In this document: positions 13,952 through 26,519 of the stretch, in pieces | How the letters are laid out: the number at the start of each line of letters is the position of its first letter | Position numbering within the stretch: the stretch's first letter is position 1 | From: Oreohelix idahoensis | Taxonomy: Eukaryota; Mollusca; Gastropoda; Stylommatophora; Oreohelicidae | Assembly: GCA_024509875.1 (NCBI GenBank) | Contig: JAMPIV010014140.1 | Coordinates: forward strand, 1 to 64,000 | Length of the DNA stretch: 64,000 nt | Direction of reading: 5' to 3' | Translations under genes and position numbers: made by a program | Notes under the pieces: model-generated | Database searches by the model: none | What the model saw: only the letters and a program-made list of their open reading frames with translations | What the model was told of the DNA's origin: nothing

Positions 13952-15153
13952 ATGGCGGAGCTGGCCAAATTCAGATCAGCTGCTGTGCTGACGGCAAAGA
14001 GATGGGAATGGATGGTCAGATTTTAATTCAATATGTAACGGCTGAATGTGATAAGCATATTGAACGGGAAGAAAGAAGATTAGAAAAAGAGGCTGAAAGA
14101 AAATTAGAGTCTGAAAGGTTGGCTGAAGAGAAGAGGTTAGACGCTGAAAAAGAAATTAAGAGGCTGCAGATTGAGGCAGAAGACAAACGACAGCAAAGGG
14201 AGGCAGAAGATAAAAGGTTGACTGCCGAAAGGGAGGCAGAAGATAAAAAGGCCGAAAGGGAGGCAGAAGATAGAAGGTTGCAGAGGGAGCACGAATTACG
14301 ACTCAGGGAGCTGGAGCTACAAGGCCAGGCTCCTGAAAATGGTGCCAGCCCTTTTGCCTCAGATGCTACGCCCAGTCTGGGAGCCTCAACATCAGCTATG
14401 GGGTTTCATTTAGACCATTTTGTTGAGAAAGACGATGACATAGAGGGGTACCTAGGACGTTTTGAGTTATTAGCTACTACATATGGGTTAGAGAGAGAGA
14501 GGTGGAGTTTAAAGCTATCACAGGGACTGAGAGGTACTTCTTACGAAGTCTTCGCAAAAATGAACAGAGAAGACCAGGAGAATTATGACATGTTAAAGCA
14601 GGCGTTGTTATTGAGGTACGAAAAAAATGGGGAATTTTATCGTAAGAAATTTAGAAATGCCAAACTGTTGTCTGGGGAGACATACCACCAATTCTCTGCC
14701 AGACTGGAAACCTATTTGGAGAAATGGACTGCTCTGGGGAAGACCCAAGATCTTAAAGAAATGATCATGATTGAGCAATTGAGAGAGTCCATGGCTCCAG
14801 ACATGAGAAAATTTCTCATGGAACAAGGTGCAGAGAAGTTGGGGGAGGTTTTAAATGTCGCTGAAAGGTATCAGGCAGCCCAGGCAGAGGTAAGTGGTGC
14901 TAAAAAGAAGCACATAGACAATTTTAAAGCTCCACAGCAATTTAATAAATTTGATAATAGAGAACAGGGAAATAAAGGTAGGACAAACTTTGAACGGCCA
15001 AGAAATGACTACCGAGACAGAAACTCACAGTTCAATGACAAAAAATCCACTTAAAGGAAACCGTTTACCCAAGGAAAAAGATGGTGTAAGTGGTGCAAGA
15101 AAGATAACCATAACACCGAATTTTGTAGAAGGAAACCTTCAAACATTGCTGCA
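13952..15153 (+). CDS. gag: gag of element A (coiled coil, SCAN-like capsid, zinc knuckle), interrupted
   Basis: Gag would form the particle. The likely start is ATG 13952 (MAELAKFRSAA), matching element F's MADLAKFRSAA at 52568. About 20 codons later the frame changes to the long frame 13909-15054. Next comes a Glu/Lys/Arg-rich coiled coil (about 14060-14320), then a helical capsid segment: FVEKDDDIEGYLGRFELLA, then a SCAN-like stretch (LKEMIMIEQLRESMAPDMRK...LNVAERY, about 14750-14880). A TAA at 15052-15054 interrupts the frame. The same frame then carries a CX2CX4HX4C zinc knuckle at 15085-15126. Element F has no stop at that point, so the nonsense codon looks copy-specific. Confidence 0.85.
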
Positions 15154-15687
15154 ATGAAGTCGGGGACGCAAAGATTAAAGGTTAATCCTAAGGGACAGCA
15201 GGAACCTTATCACCCCCCAGTTTGTGAGGATGTTATTTGTAATGGGGTCACCATAAGGTGCCTTTATGATACAGGTTTGGATTATGATTCAGTTGTGAAG
15301 TCTAGCCTAGTGGACCCAAGTCAGTATACCACAGAAACAGTGGAAATACAAGGGGCAACTAAGGACATACCACTCATGACACTTCCCATCGCAAGGATAA
15401 CGGTGAAAACTCGCTATGTGGAAGGAGAAATCAGAGCAGCAGTGATAGATGAACCAATCTACCCTCTGATATTGGGGTGTAGATACGTCTTCTTGGGGAA
15501 TCCCGAGAGACCTGTGATCATGGCGACAGTGCAGACTAGGTCACAGAAGAAGGAGGAAGAAGGTGAACCTATAAATGCTCATCCAGAGGAGATGAGGAAG
15601 GTGCAGGCTGAGGATAGGACACTCAAGCCATGTTTTAAAAATTGCCCAAATGACACACACCTCCGAGCAAGGGGGAATATTTTATGA
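15154..15687 (+). CDS. Aspartic protease domain, element A
   Basis: Same frame as the zinc knuckle upstream. The retropepsin active-site motif LYDTG lies near residues 37-41, followed by hydrophobic strands and an ILGCRYVFLG block (about 110-119) that matches the family's second conserved region. It would mature Gag and Pol inside particles. The frame ends at 15687 after a one-base loss in an A-run near 15640 compared with element F, where protease and integrase share one frame. Confidence 0.85.
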   Translation: MKSGTQRLKVNPKGQQEPYHPPVCEDVICNGVTIRCLYDTGLDYDSVVKSSLVDPSQYTTETVEIQGATKDIPLMTLPIARITVKTRYVEGEIRAAVIDEPIYPLILGCRYVFLGNPERPVIMATVQTRSQKKEEEGEPINAHPEEMRKVQAEDRTLKPCFKNCPNDTHLRARGNIL

Positions 15688-16889
15688 AGAACAAACTCTT
15701 ATACAGGAAGGCCGGAACTGGAACAAATGGTCACAACCAGCTGGTTCTTCCCACTTCATATAGGGATAAAGTGATGGAACTCGGGCATGCGATTCCCTTC
15801 AGTGGTCACATGGGGATCAGCGCCACAGGACAGCGTATAGCTTGTCATTACTTCTGGCCAGGGATAACGGAGGATATAAAAAGATATGTCAAATCCTGCC
15901 CAGAATGTCAAAGGGTAGCTCCAAAGCACTGGACTGCTCCTGCAACTCTAGGGGAAATGCCCATAGTGGGAACACCTTTTGAGAGGGTTGCAGTGGATAT
16001 TGTAGGACCTCTCACTCGGACCAAGAGGAGGAACAGTTACATCCTTACTCTGGTGGACACTTGTTCTATGTGGGGAGAGGCGGTAGCCCTGCCATCAATT
16101 GATTCAAAACATGTAGCAGAGGCACTACTTACACTATTTACCCGATTAGGATTCCCGCATCAAATCTTGACGGATAATGGCTCTCAGTTCAAGGGGAAAC
16201 TAACGGAAGAAGTTTTTAAGCTATTTCAAGCCAGACACTTTTATTGTAGTCCGTACCATCCGCAAGGGAACGGCCAAGTACAGAGGTTCAACGGGACTCT
16301 CATTTCTATCCTGAGAAAGCTGGCACACGAAAAACCGGATCTGTGGGATCAATTCCTGCCCGCCGCATTGTTTGCGTACCGGGAGGTACCACATAGTTCA
16401 ACCGGGATGGCTCCCGCAACTCTGCTATTTGGGAGGCCAATAAAAGGTCCATTAGAAGCCCTATTAAGGACCTGGACAGATGAGAAGGCGGAAGAGACTG
16501 TTACCTCATCTTATCAATACGTGAACGAACTGACCACTCGTTTGAAAGCTGGATGGAAACTGGCAAATGATAATCTAAAACAAGCCAGGAAGAAACATGC
16601 AGCATATTTTAATAGGAAGGCAAAGGACAGAGAACTGGCAGTGGGAGATAAGGTGCTGCTTCTACTACCCGGTAGCCAGAATAAATTACAAATTGGATGG
16701 CAAGGTCCATATACGGTTCTAGAGAAGGTGTCTAGAACAAACTATAAAATTGACAAAAAGGGGAAGGAGAAAGTTTATCATGTAAACCTGTTAAAGAAGT
16801 ATCTGGACAGACCACTCCAGGAAAGCACCCCCTTACTGACCTTAGCTATCGCAACTCAAATGCAAAAAGGAACCACTCACCTCACATGA
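15684..16889 (+). CDS. Integrase, element A, with E to Q in the DDE triad
   Basis: N-terminal HHCC zinc domain (GHAIPFSGHMGI...CPECQ, about residues 31-73). The catalytic core has Asp in VAVDIVGPL (about 106-114) and Asp in ILTDNGSQF (about 165). The third acidic residue, normally Glu in GQVERFNGTL, is Gln here (codon CAG 16281-16283). The C-terminal module contains GWQGPYTVLEK (about 335), the GPY/F type of Ty3/gypsy integrases. It precedes RT, the Gmr1-like order. The frame ends at UGA 16887-16889. RT continues in the +1 frame, beginning with GAA that overlaps this stop. Confidence 0.9.
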   Translation: MKNKLLYRKAGTGTNGHNQLVLPTSYRDKVMELGHAIPFSGHMGISATGQRIACHYFWPGITEDIKRYVKSCPECQRVAPKHWTAPATLGEMPIVGTPFERVAVDIVGPLTRTKRRNSYILTLVDTCSMWGEAVALPSIDSKHVAEALLTLFTRLGFPHQILTDNGSQFKGKLTEEVFKLFQARHFYCSPYHPQGNGQVQRFNGTLISILRKLAHEKPDLWDQFLPAALFAYREVPHSSTGMAPATLLFGRPIKGPLEALLRTWTDEKAEETVTSSYQYVNELTTRLKAGWKLANDNLKQARKKHAAYFNRKAKDRELAVGDKVLLLLPGSQNKLQIGWQGPYTVLEKVSRTNYKIDKKGKEKVYHVNLLKKYLDRPLQESTPLLTLAIATQMQKGTTHLT

Positions 16890-18342
16890 ATACCCATTAC
16901 ATCCTTGTGAAACAGCAGCACAGGTAAAAGTCAGTAAGCACCTGACTAAAAACCAGAGGGAGAGAGTTCAACAGGTTCTGGAGGAACATACAGATGTATT
17001 AACAGATAAACCAGGCCATACAAATTTGCTACAGTATGACATGAAACTGGTAGACTCAAACCCAATCTGTATGAGAGCCTATTCTATTCCGTTCGCGAAG
17101 GAGAAGGCATTGAAGGAAGAAATAGATTATTTGTTGAAGGAGGGGATTATTTCACACAGTGAATCATCTTTTAGTTCTAGTGTCGTATTGTTGAGAAAAC
17201 CGTCTGGGGAACACAGACTGTGCATAGATTACAGGAAACTGAATGCTGTCACAGAAGGACAAGTGGATCCATTACCAGACACAAAACAGTTATTTGCCAG
17301 ACTGAACAAGGCAAAATACTTTTCAAAGGTGGATCTTAGTAAAGGCTATTACCAGATCCCAGTGAAGCCTGAAGTGAGTCCTTATTTGGCTTTTAGCACT
17401 TCGGATGGACATTATGAATTCAATATGCTACCATTCGGACTGAAAAATGCTCCGAGTGTATTTTCACGGATGATGCGCAAATTGTTGGATCCCCTGAATA
17501 ACCTATGTATCACGAATTTCATGGATGATATTCTCGTCGCCACAGAGACATTTGAAGAACACATTGAAGCTCTAGAAATGTTATTTAATAGACTTCAGGA
17601 GGCGAACTTGACTGCTAGGCCAACAAAATGTTGCATTGGATGCAAAGAGTTGGAATTCTTGGGACACACTGTATATCAGGGTAGCATGACCCCTGATCCC
17701 AAGAACTTGGAAAAACTGCAGAGAGCACCTAGACCACAAACAAAAAAGGATGTGCGATCATTCGTGTCGTTATGCGGATTTTATCAAAAATATATCAAAG
17801 ATTTTAACTCTATTTGTGCTCCTCTGACTGATCTGACTCGCAAGGGACTTCCAGAAAAAATTAATTGGACTGCGCAAAGTGAATTAGCGTTCCAAGACTT
17901 AAAGGAAAAACTCACTAGCAAGCCTATTCTCAAACTGCCTGATTTGACACAGGACTTTGTCTTAAGAACCGATGCAAGTAATGTAGGACTCGGAGCGGCT
18001 TTGTTGCAAAGATCATCTTCACCTGATGGGGAACTGAAACCAGTCGCTTATGCAAGCCGCAAATTGAATAAGGCGGAACAAGGATACTCTACAAGCGAAA
18101 AAGAATGTTTAGCGTTAATCTGGGCCATAAAGAAGTTTCAAATCTATCTGTATGGTAGGACTTTTGTGGTCGAGACGGACCATCAGCCTCTCGTATTCTT
18201 ATCTCAGGCTAAGCATGAAAACGCAAGATTGCTGAGGTGGTCTTTATTGCTTCAACCTTATCAGTTTAGTATCCAATATATCCCAGGCAAATTGAATGTC
18301 GGTGCAGATTTCCTCAGTCGGCACCCCTGTGATCAAAATTAG
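16888..18342 (+). CDS. Reverse transcriptase-RNase H, element A
   Basis: RT converts element RNA to cDNA and RNase H removes the RNA. Conserved motifs in order: LRKPSGEHRLCIDYRKLNAV (fingers), KVDLSKGYYQIPV (first catalytic Asp), FGLKNAPSVFSRMM, and FMDDILVA (catalytic DD pair, about 17518-17540). RNase H has LRTDASNVGLGAAL (first Asp), STSEKECLALIWA (Glu) and VETDHQPL (Asp). The frame runs to a stop after ADFLSRHPC with no integrase downstream. The open frame extends upstream past the integrase stop, so no separate start is evident and a +1 frameshift is the simplest route. Confidence 0.93.
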   Translation, partial: EYPLHPCETAAQVKVSKHLTKNQRERVQQVLEEHTDVLTDKPGHTNLLQYDMKLVDSNPICMRAYSIPFAKEKALKEEIDYLLKEGIISHSESSFSSSVVLLRKPSGEHRLCIDYRKLNAVTEGQVDPLPDTKQLFARLNKAKYFSKVDLSKGYYQIPVKPEVSPYLAFSTSDGHYEFNMLPFGLKNAPSVFSRMMRKLLDPLNNLCITNFMDDILVATETFEEHIEALEMLFNRLQEANLTARPTKCCIGCKELEFLGHTVYQGSMTPDPKNLEKLQRAPRPQTKKDVRSFVSLCGFYQKYIKDFNSICAPLTDLTRKGLPEKINWTAQSELAFQDLKEKLTSKPILKLPDLTQDFVLRTDASNVGLGAALLQRSSSPDGELKPVAYASRKLNKAEQGYSTSEKECLALIWAIKKFQIYLYGRTFVVETDHQPLVFLSQAKHENARLLRWSLLLQPYQFSIQYIPGKLNVGADFLSRHPCDQN

Positions 18343-18415
18343 AGTAATGGCAGGCGTAAGGAGAGATTTTATCTATGTGTATCACTGGTTTTAGAACTTG
18401 CCGTAGGCATGTTTT

Positions 18416-18429
18416 CAAGTGGGGAGATG
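18416..18429 (+). promoter_or_regulatory. Polypurine tract, element A
   Basis: AAGTGGGGAGATG directly abuts the 3' LTR, the position expected for plus-strand primer formation. Element F has AAGAGGGGAGG in the same place. Confidence 0.85.
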
Positions 18430-20793
18430 TGTCACAAAATTAACCGTGATACAACGTTAAAATATCTCCAATGATACAACGTAAGGATAAAAACTAAGGC
18501 GTAAGCTGCTAGAATACATGATCGCCCACGCCGCGGGTCATCACCCGCCATGGAAATTAAATTGTTAGACTTGAAGGCAAAACGGAACGGGATGAGAACG
18601 GAGATCAAAAGGAAAAATCTGACTGAACGCGTGCTTGAAACTAGCGAGGCTAAAAGACGCAAGTGGTGGGGAAAGGAGGAAAAAGTCACGTTCCCCAAGT
18701 TGACATAAAGTAAAGAAATCGACAAAAGGGACCTTGGATATTATACGCCACAGTCATCTCTTGGACGCTTTTGCGATAACTTAGTCCGTTTATTTGAATG
18801 CAGTGATGAACGCATTCCAGAAGATTCTAGAAAATATTTGAAAAGTAACTTTTCTTAATAATAATAATGTTAGGAATATAAAACCTAGCTGGCCGGATGG
18901 CCCATCTTGAGCAGTGAAATAATATGCTTTCATTTATACAGACGGATAGATAATAAGAAAGATATTGACAAAAGACTGTGTTGTTCATATTAACGATCGT
19001 CTGAATTGAAATAAAACATGTCACTAATTTTCAAACAATTGTGGCCTTGAAGACGCAAGTGCTAAAATCTAGTTGGAATGAAGAGACGGGATGAGATGGT
19101 GAATTGTGGCTAAAAATAACTTTAGAGGCAAATTTGTGTGGGGGAGGGCAGAGTTGGTTCAAAAAAAAAAGTGTGTTTTTTTTTGTGAAACGCAAGTGGA
19201 GACGGACGGACCAACAGACGGTGAGGCATACTTGGCTGAGGTATGACTGAAATGACTTTGTGGTAGGATGTTTGAATTTGAGGAAAGAAAAGGCAGTGAT
19301 TGGCCATGGATGAATATATTATCGGCGCTCAGACGCGCATTTTGTGCCATTCAGTGTCGGTTGTCCTAGTAGACACAGTGAATTATTAAGTGGTGTAATT
19401 CCCAGAAGCTATTGAAATATTTAGAGGGACGCCATCCTGGGGCCAGCAGCTCAGCTGAGTTTTGCTAGCATTTTACTGTGTTCTATATTCATAATTCTGG
19501 TAAGACTGAAATTATTTCTTTGTACATTTTAATATTTGTTTAAGGTTTCGAGTGATTTGATGCTGCAATAGCATAAGCTGTCCCTTACAACAAGTAAGGA
19601 TTCGCTCTAGACCCCCCGCCCCAGTTCAGGGTCTAGAGACAAATAAAATACATAAACTCCAGTGGGGATTAGGAAGGGCAGATCAAGTGTTGAGATCAGT
19701 GGAACATATCACCTATCCTATTCTATGGCAGGAAGCTAATGAACATATTTCAGAATACGTGGTCTGGGAGAACTTATCCTATGTGAAACCAACTTGGTAA
19801 GATGTGTTGTTTGGTCAGAAAGATCTGACCCGTCTATATGGTGTTGTTGTTGTGTAGTGTTGTGTCCAGAAATGGTTAGAGGATGGAATTTTGATACATG
19901 ACTAATACTTTGATTGCAGAACTGTGAGTTTCAGTTGGCACCAATGCGGTGTCAAATGAGTTGTTGAATATTACCAGAGTGGACCCGTGCAGTAACATTT
20001 TGTCAGAGCAGCCTATTATAGCCCCCAAGCACGGAGAGGTGGGGCCACCATACCTCTGATATTGCCCCCAAGCACGGAGAGGTGGGGCCACCAGACTTCT
20101 GATATTGCCCCCAAGCACGGAGAGGTGGGGCCACCAGATCTCAGCACCAGAGCTACACCTTCAAGCTACGTGAGCGTCTGGTCTGCTGAGAATTCACCAA
20201 CTCAACTTATTTGCTAACACACCCATAAAATTTCCATCAAATGACTGGACAGTGTGTAGTCACCATAGACAGGGAGTGATGAGGCCACCCCAACAGCACA
20301 TCCATTAAGTGTTCTCCCAAATAGATTACAACTATAAACAGTAGTAATATTAACTAGTCTAGTAACATACATATGTATACACCTTGCATTTATTATGTAA
20401 TATTTATGCATTTCTTTCATAATTGCAAAACCTTTCATATGTTCTGACCAAAATAAAACCTTGGTTCAGAACAAATAAATTTAAAGAAAATTACTATAAA
20501 AATTTTACACACTTGAGTTAGTTCAGTGTATTATAACATTTATTAATCTTATTAGACTTAGTAAATATCTGTGTGTGTGTATGTAAACTCCACAACACAT
20601 TACATATCATTACCCTAGACATTTAACGTAGCCACATTCATTAGTAAAAAAAGATAGGTGTGAGGTCGTAGTGGTAGCAAGAAGGGCCTTCTGACAATTC
20701 ACAGCTACATTTTATCTCAGGAGCCTTCACAGCTGACCTCATGCATCACACTTAGTAATATCACCATCATACAATACCATCAAACCCACTACA
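18430..20793 (+). repeat. 3' LTR of element A
   Basis: 2,364 bp matching 11308-13668. Differences seen by eye include a 3-bp AAT insertion near 18862 and about 15 scattered substitutions (for example T/A at 18603). Confidence 0.95.
18550..18708 (+). CDS. Second copy of the small basic LTR ORF
   Basis: Same 52-codon frame as 11428-11586, with the same CCGCCATGG start context and one amino-acid replacement. It lies in the 3' LTR, where transcription would read into flanking DNA. Confidence 0.25.
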   Translation: MEIKLLDLKAKRNGMRTEIKRKNLTERVLETSEAKRRKWWGKEEKVTFPKLT

Positions 20794-20798
20794 GTATG
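20794..20798. repeat. Target-site duplication GTATG, right copy
   Basis: Matches 11303-11307 and closes element A. Confidence 0.9.
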
Positions 20799-20887
20799 TC
20801 TGTCAGTCAGTCTGTCGGTCTGTCTGGCTCTCTATCAATATATCAAAAACTGTGTGTCTATTTAATTACATTACCATATTTATCTAA

Positions 20888-20962
<75 letters not shown>
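20799..20962. repeat. (TCTG)n tract and (TC)n microsatellite
   Basis: TCTGTCAGTCAGTCTGTC continues the target tract of element A. A pure (TC)n run follows at about 20891-20961. Confidence 0.95.
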
Positions 20963-20966
<4 letters not shown>

Positions 20967-21487
20967 CCTCCAGTATCCATGCTGCTTACTTGTAACACTC
21001 TCAGATGCATCATTAGTTCAAACAAATAAAAAAAACGCGGCCATAACTGTTACCGATCGGTTTGTGTATTCAAGTCTCAATAGCTGCCAGCGCCATTTTC
21101 AGCCATACGATCTGAGGCCTGATATGCTGCAGACGATTTCCGGATGACGGATTTTGGTGTCAAACAGCAGTTCTGGCGTGAAATACAGGACAAACTGTAC
21201 GTTACAGATGCTTTCATGTACACACTCCTACAAAACTAAGGTTTTACACGTCCGGGTATTGACCTGTGCTGAGTGTCTTTACACATACAAAGCAAAAATG
21301 CTCAATCTTGTCGTCCCGCTTAAAAACTCTTGAAGATGGTGATGTCAGAGCTAGAGCAGCGGTATAACAAATTTACAACTTACTTAACATAATATGATTA
21401 TTACCTTATTGAAAATTGTTAACCCCGTCATATCTATATAATTTCTTTCTCCATGCGTGCGTCTGTATGTATTTTTGTTATTTTGTT

Positions 21488-21488
<1 letters not shown>
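20963..21488. other. No gene recognised
   Basis: Mixed-composition sequence without domain-bearing frames or a repeat shared with the rest of the window. Confidence 0.5.

Positions 21489-21528
<40 letters not shown>
21489..21528. repeat. Poly(G) run of 40
   Basis: Forty consecutive G on the plus strand. The short Pro-rich minus-strand frame across it is an artefact. Confidence 0.97.
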
Positions 21529-21529
<1 letters not shown>

Positions 21530-21661
21530 GAATGATCCCGCTTATTCTTTTAGCCTGGGGGATCAAAAACTAGAACTGCCTTGAAATTCCACCAACTCGT
21601 TTTCTCCATGCGCGTCCCATCCAACACCAGTGTTTTCTCCTCGCTGTTTCACTGACAATAT

Positions 21662-22012
21662 TTGAAGAATTTAATAAAGAAAACATATGAAGACATGGCA
21701 TGCAGAGTTCTTCACGAAGGACAGCTTACAGAACCGTTTGGGATAAGAACAGGAGTGCGACAGGGATGCCTCTTGTCTCCATTTCTTTTCTTACTAGCAA
21801 TAGACTGGGTTAAGAGATCATCGACAACATACAACAGAAATGGAATCCAGTGGACTCTGACTAAGCAGTTGCATGATCTGTATTTTGCTGATGACTTGGC
21901 TTTTCTGTCCCATAACCGTAATCAGATGCAGGACAAATTGAAAACACTCGATGAGAGGTCACATCAATTGAGTCTGAAAATACACAGAGACACAAAAGAT
22001 AAAGTGGTTTGA
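21662..22012 (+). pseudogene. LINE reverse transcriptase fragment (RTE/I-like)
   Basis: About 117 residues of RT palm: GIRTGVRQGCLLSPFLFLLAIDWV and then LYFADDLAFLSH, with both catalytic Asp present. The fragment stops at 22012. Beyond it, in another frame, a short Arg-rich stretch near 22080-22110 resembles the C-terminal RGR.RRRW part of RTE-like LINEs. Both ends are missing and no target duplication was seen. Confidence 0.8.
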
Positions 22013-22284
22013 TTACCTTGCGAGAAGGAATCCCGATTAATCCGCACCACAAGCATATAACCCCAACAACAAAGCGACCAGGATCGAGGACGACTCAGAC
22101 GAAGATGAATGGAGGTGGTTATAAACATCTTAATGAAGCATAACATGACATCACTCCAAATGTAGATGTACACTGGGTCAGAAACCAATGATGTACCCAG
22201 ACAGAGACAATTTACAGCATGAACAGTAAACAACAGAAGAAGTACATAGGAACCAGTTATGTATACCAGAAACATACAACCGCG

Positions 22285-22640
22285 AGATACATACAGATTA
22301 TTGAAAACAAGTTGTAAAAATATATATGAAACGTTTAAAAACTGTAAAGTATATAAGATTATAGAAAACAAGTTGTTAAAATATGTGAAACATTTAAAAA
22401 CTGTAGAGTATATACATATTATAGAAAACATGTTGTAAAAATATGTGAAACATTAAAAAAACTGTAAAGTATATACAGATTATTGAAAACAAGTTGTAGG
22501 AATATATGAAACATTCAAAAACTGTACCGTCATGGAATATACAGATTGAAAAAAGAACCAGACCGTCTACATTCAAGATAAATTTGTCAACTGCAAGATA
22601 TATACAGACTTTAAAAAGTTTTGATATATACGAGACATTT
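22285..22640. repeat. About 62-bp degenerate tandem repeat
   Basis: About five copies of a unit containing TATACAGATTATTGAAAACA, AGTTGTAAAAATATATGAAAC and TTTAAAAACTGTAAAG, becoming more diverged towards 22640. Confidence 0.85.
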
Positions 22641-24536
<1,896 letters not shown>

Positions 24537-24540
24537 ATTT

Positions 24541-24558
24541 TGGGGGCTCGTCCGGGAT
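24541..24558 (+). promoter_or_regulatory. Primer binding site for tRNA-Pro, element C
   Basis: TGGGGGCTCGTCCGGGAT matches all 18 bases of the classical tRNA-Pro primer site known from gammaretroviruses. It lies four bases after the 5' LTR. Confidence 0.9.
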
Positions 24559-25336
24559 GAACATGTAGAGGGTTTGAAGTCACTGTTATCATGCCTTCGG
24601 GTGCATCACCTTACAGCAAGACCCAGTAAGATTAAGGTGGGGTTTAATGAGTTAACGTTTCTGGGGTATGTGGTAGGACAGGGTGTTTTAAAACCAGTTG
24701 ATCAGACAGTTGGAAGAATTTTGAATTTGCAACCTCCAAAAACAAAGAAACAAGTACGTAGTTTACTTGGTCTGATACATTTTTATCATAAATTTATCCC
24801 CAGGTTCTCCTCATTGTCGGCAGCTCTGACATCACTCACTCAAAAGGGCGCGCCGAACAGAGTGGTCTGGACTGAAGAGTGTGATAGAGCACTGAGGAAA
24901 ATTAAGACTGTATTCTCCAGCGAGCCCATTCTTCTACTGCCTGACTTGGCTAAGCCCTTTGTACTGAGGACTGATGCTTCTGCAGTGGGCATTGGTGCGT
25001 GTCTTATGCAAGAACATGATAGGTTTCTACATCCTGTCATGTATGTCAGCAGGAAGTTGCTTCCGGCTGAAACGAGACATGCCACTAGAGAGAGAGAGAG
25101 AGAGAGAGTGTGTGTGTTTAGCTATTATTTGGGCTGTTTCCAAACTCTCTAGGTATTTGTTAGGATCTCATTTTGTGCTGGAAACGGACCATTGTCCATT
25201 GACTTTTCTTAAGTCATCTAGATCACCAAATTCACGGTTGACAAGGTGGTCGTTGTTGTTACAACAGTACAACTTCACTGTTTTTCCCATTCAGGGTAAA
25301 TGGAATGTCCTTGCAGATTCATTATCGAGATTATGA
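24559..25336 (+). pseudogene. RT thumb and RNase H remnant, element C
   Basis: The frame opens directly after the primer site in the RT connection (LTARPSK, then FLGYVVGQG and KKQVRSLLGLIHFYHKFIP). It continues into RNase H: LRTDASAVGIGACLMQ (first Asp). A (GA)n expansion at 25088-25110 then shifts the frame. The remainder of RNase H, with ETDHCPL and ending LADSLSRL, is in the frame ending at 25336. The YXDD motif is deleted. It stops without integrase downstream, so the parent element probably also had integrase before RT. Confidence 0.85.
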
Positions 25337-25803
25337 AAACTTGCTTGTAGTAAATGGGTGTGTGTTTTTTACCACCCTTTCCATTGTACTATGTGATACC
25401 TGTACAAGATTATTGTTTTGCCAACTGTATTCTGCATGATTTTTGTATAAGCTATGTTCTTATGGTATGTAGTGTATCCAGTAACGGTTTATAGAATAGA
25501 TATTCTCCGGTATGGTAGAATTTGATGAAATTGATGTAATGTTTATCACTTTTTTTTTCTGTGTGTGTAATTAATTAGAGTTGCATCATTTTTGCCACAC
25601 GGTTCCTGTTGTATTTTTCTAGCAACTCGATTCTATTGTAATTTTTTGTTTTTGTTTTGTTCAGCATGTTATTACTGATTATTTGTAGATGGCATATTTT
25701 CACATTGATGCAATAGATTTTGCCCACACATGTAATCAGAGGTTTTGGATGGTTGGGTTCCTAATATTTACCACCCATCCAGTGAAAAACTATGTTTTTC
25801 ACT
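25337..25803 (+). other. 3' untranslated region of element C
   Basis: T-rich, no coding frame, between the RNase H stop and the polypurine tract. Confidence 0.7.
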
Positions 25804-25821
25804 TGGAGAGGGAGGAGTGGA
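25804..25821 (+). promoter_or_regulatory. Polypurine tract, element C
   Basis: GGAGAGGGAGGAGTGGA immediately precedes the TG of the 3' LTR. Confidence 0.85.
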
Positions 25822-26489
<668 letters not shown>

Positions 26490-26519
26490 TGCGGTTTTAT
26501 TCAAATCCAAGACGCATCA

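Larger units (their letters stand above)
11308..20793 (+). mobile_element. Element A: full-length Gmr1-like Ty3/gypsy-class LTR retrotransposon
   Basis: 9,486 bp with two nearly identical LTRs of about 2.36 kb, starting TG and ending CA, a 5-bp TSD, a primer site, gag, protease, integrase, RT-RNase H and a polypurine tract. Integrase lies upstream of RT, unlike ordinary Ty3/gypsy elements. By eye the LTRs differ at roughly 15-20 positions, so the insertion is young. No envelope gene is present. Element F is a sister copy of another subfamily. Confidence 0.95.

Noticed and set aside
15052..15054. Programmed readthrough of the gag TAA in element A
   Set aside because: Element F has no stop at the equivalent position, so a private nonsense change or error is simpler.
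18343..18415. An envelope gene after RNase H in A, and likewise in D and F
   Set aside because: Only about 90 to 430 bp lie between RNase H and the LTR in each element, without a long open frame.
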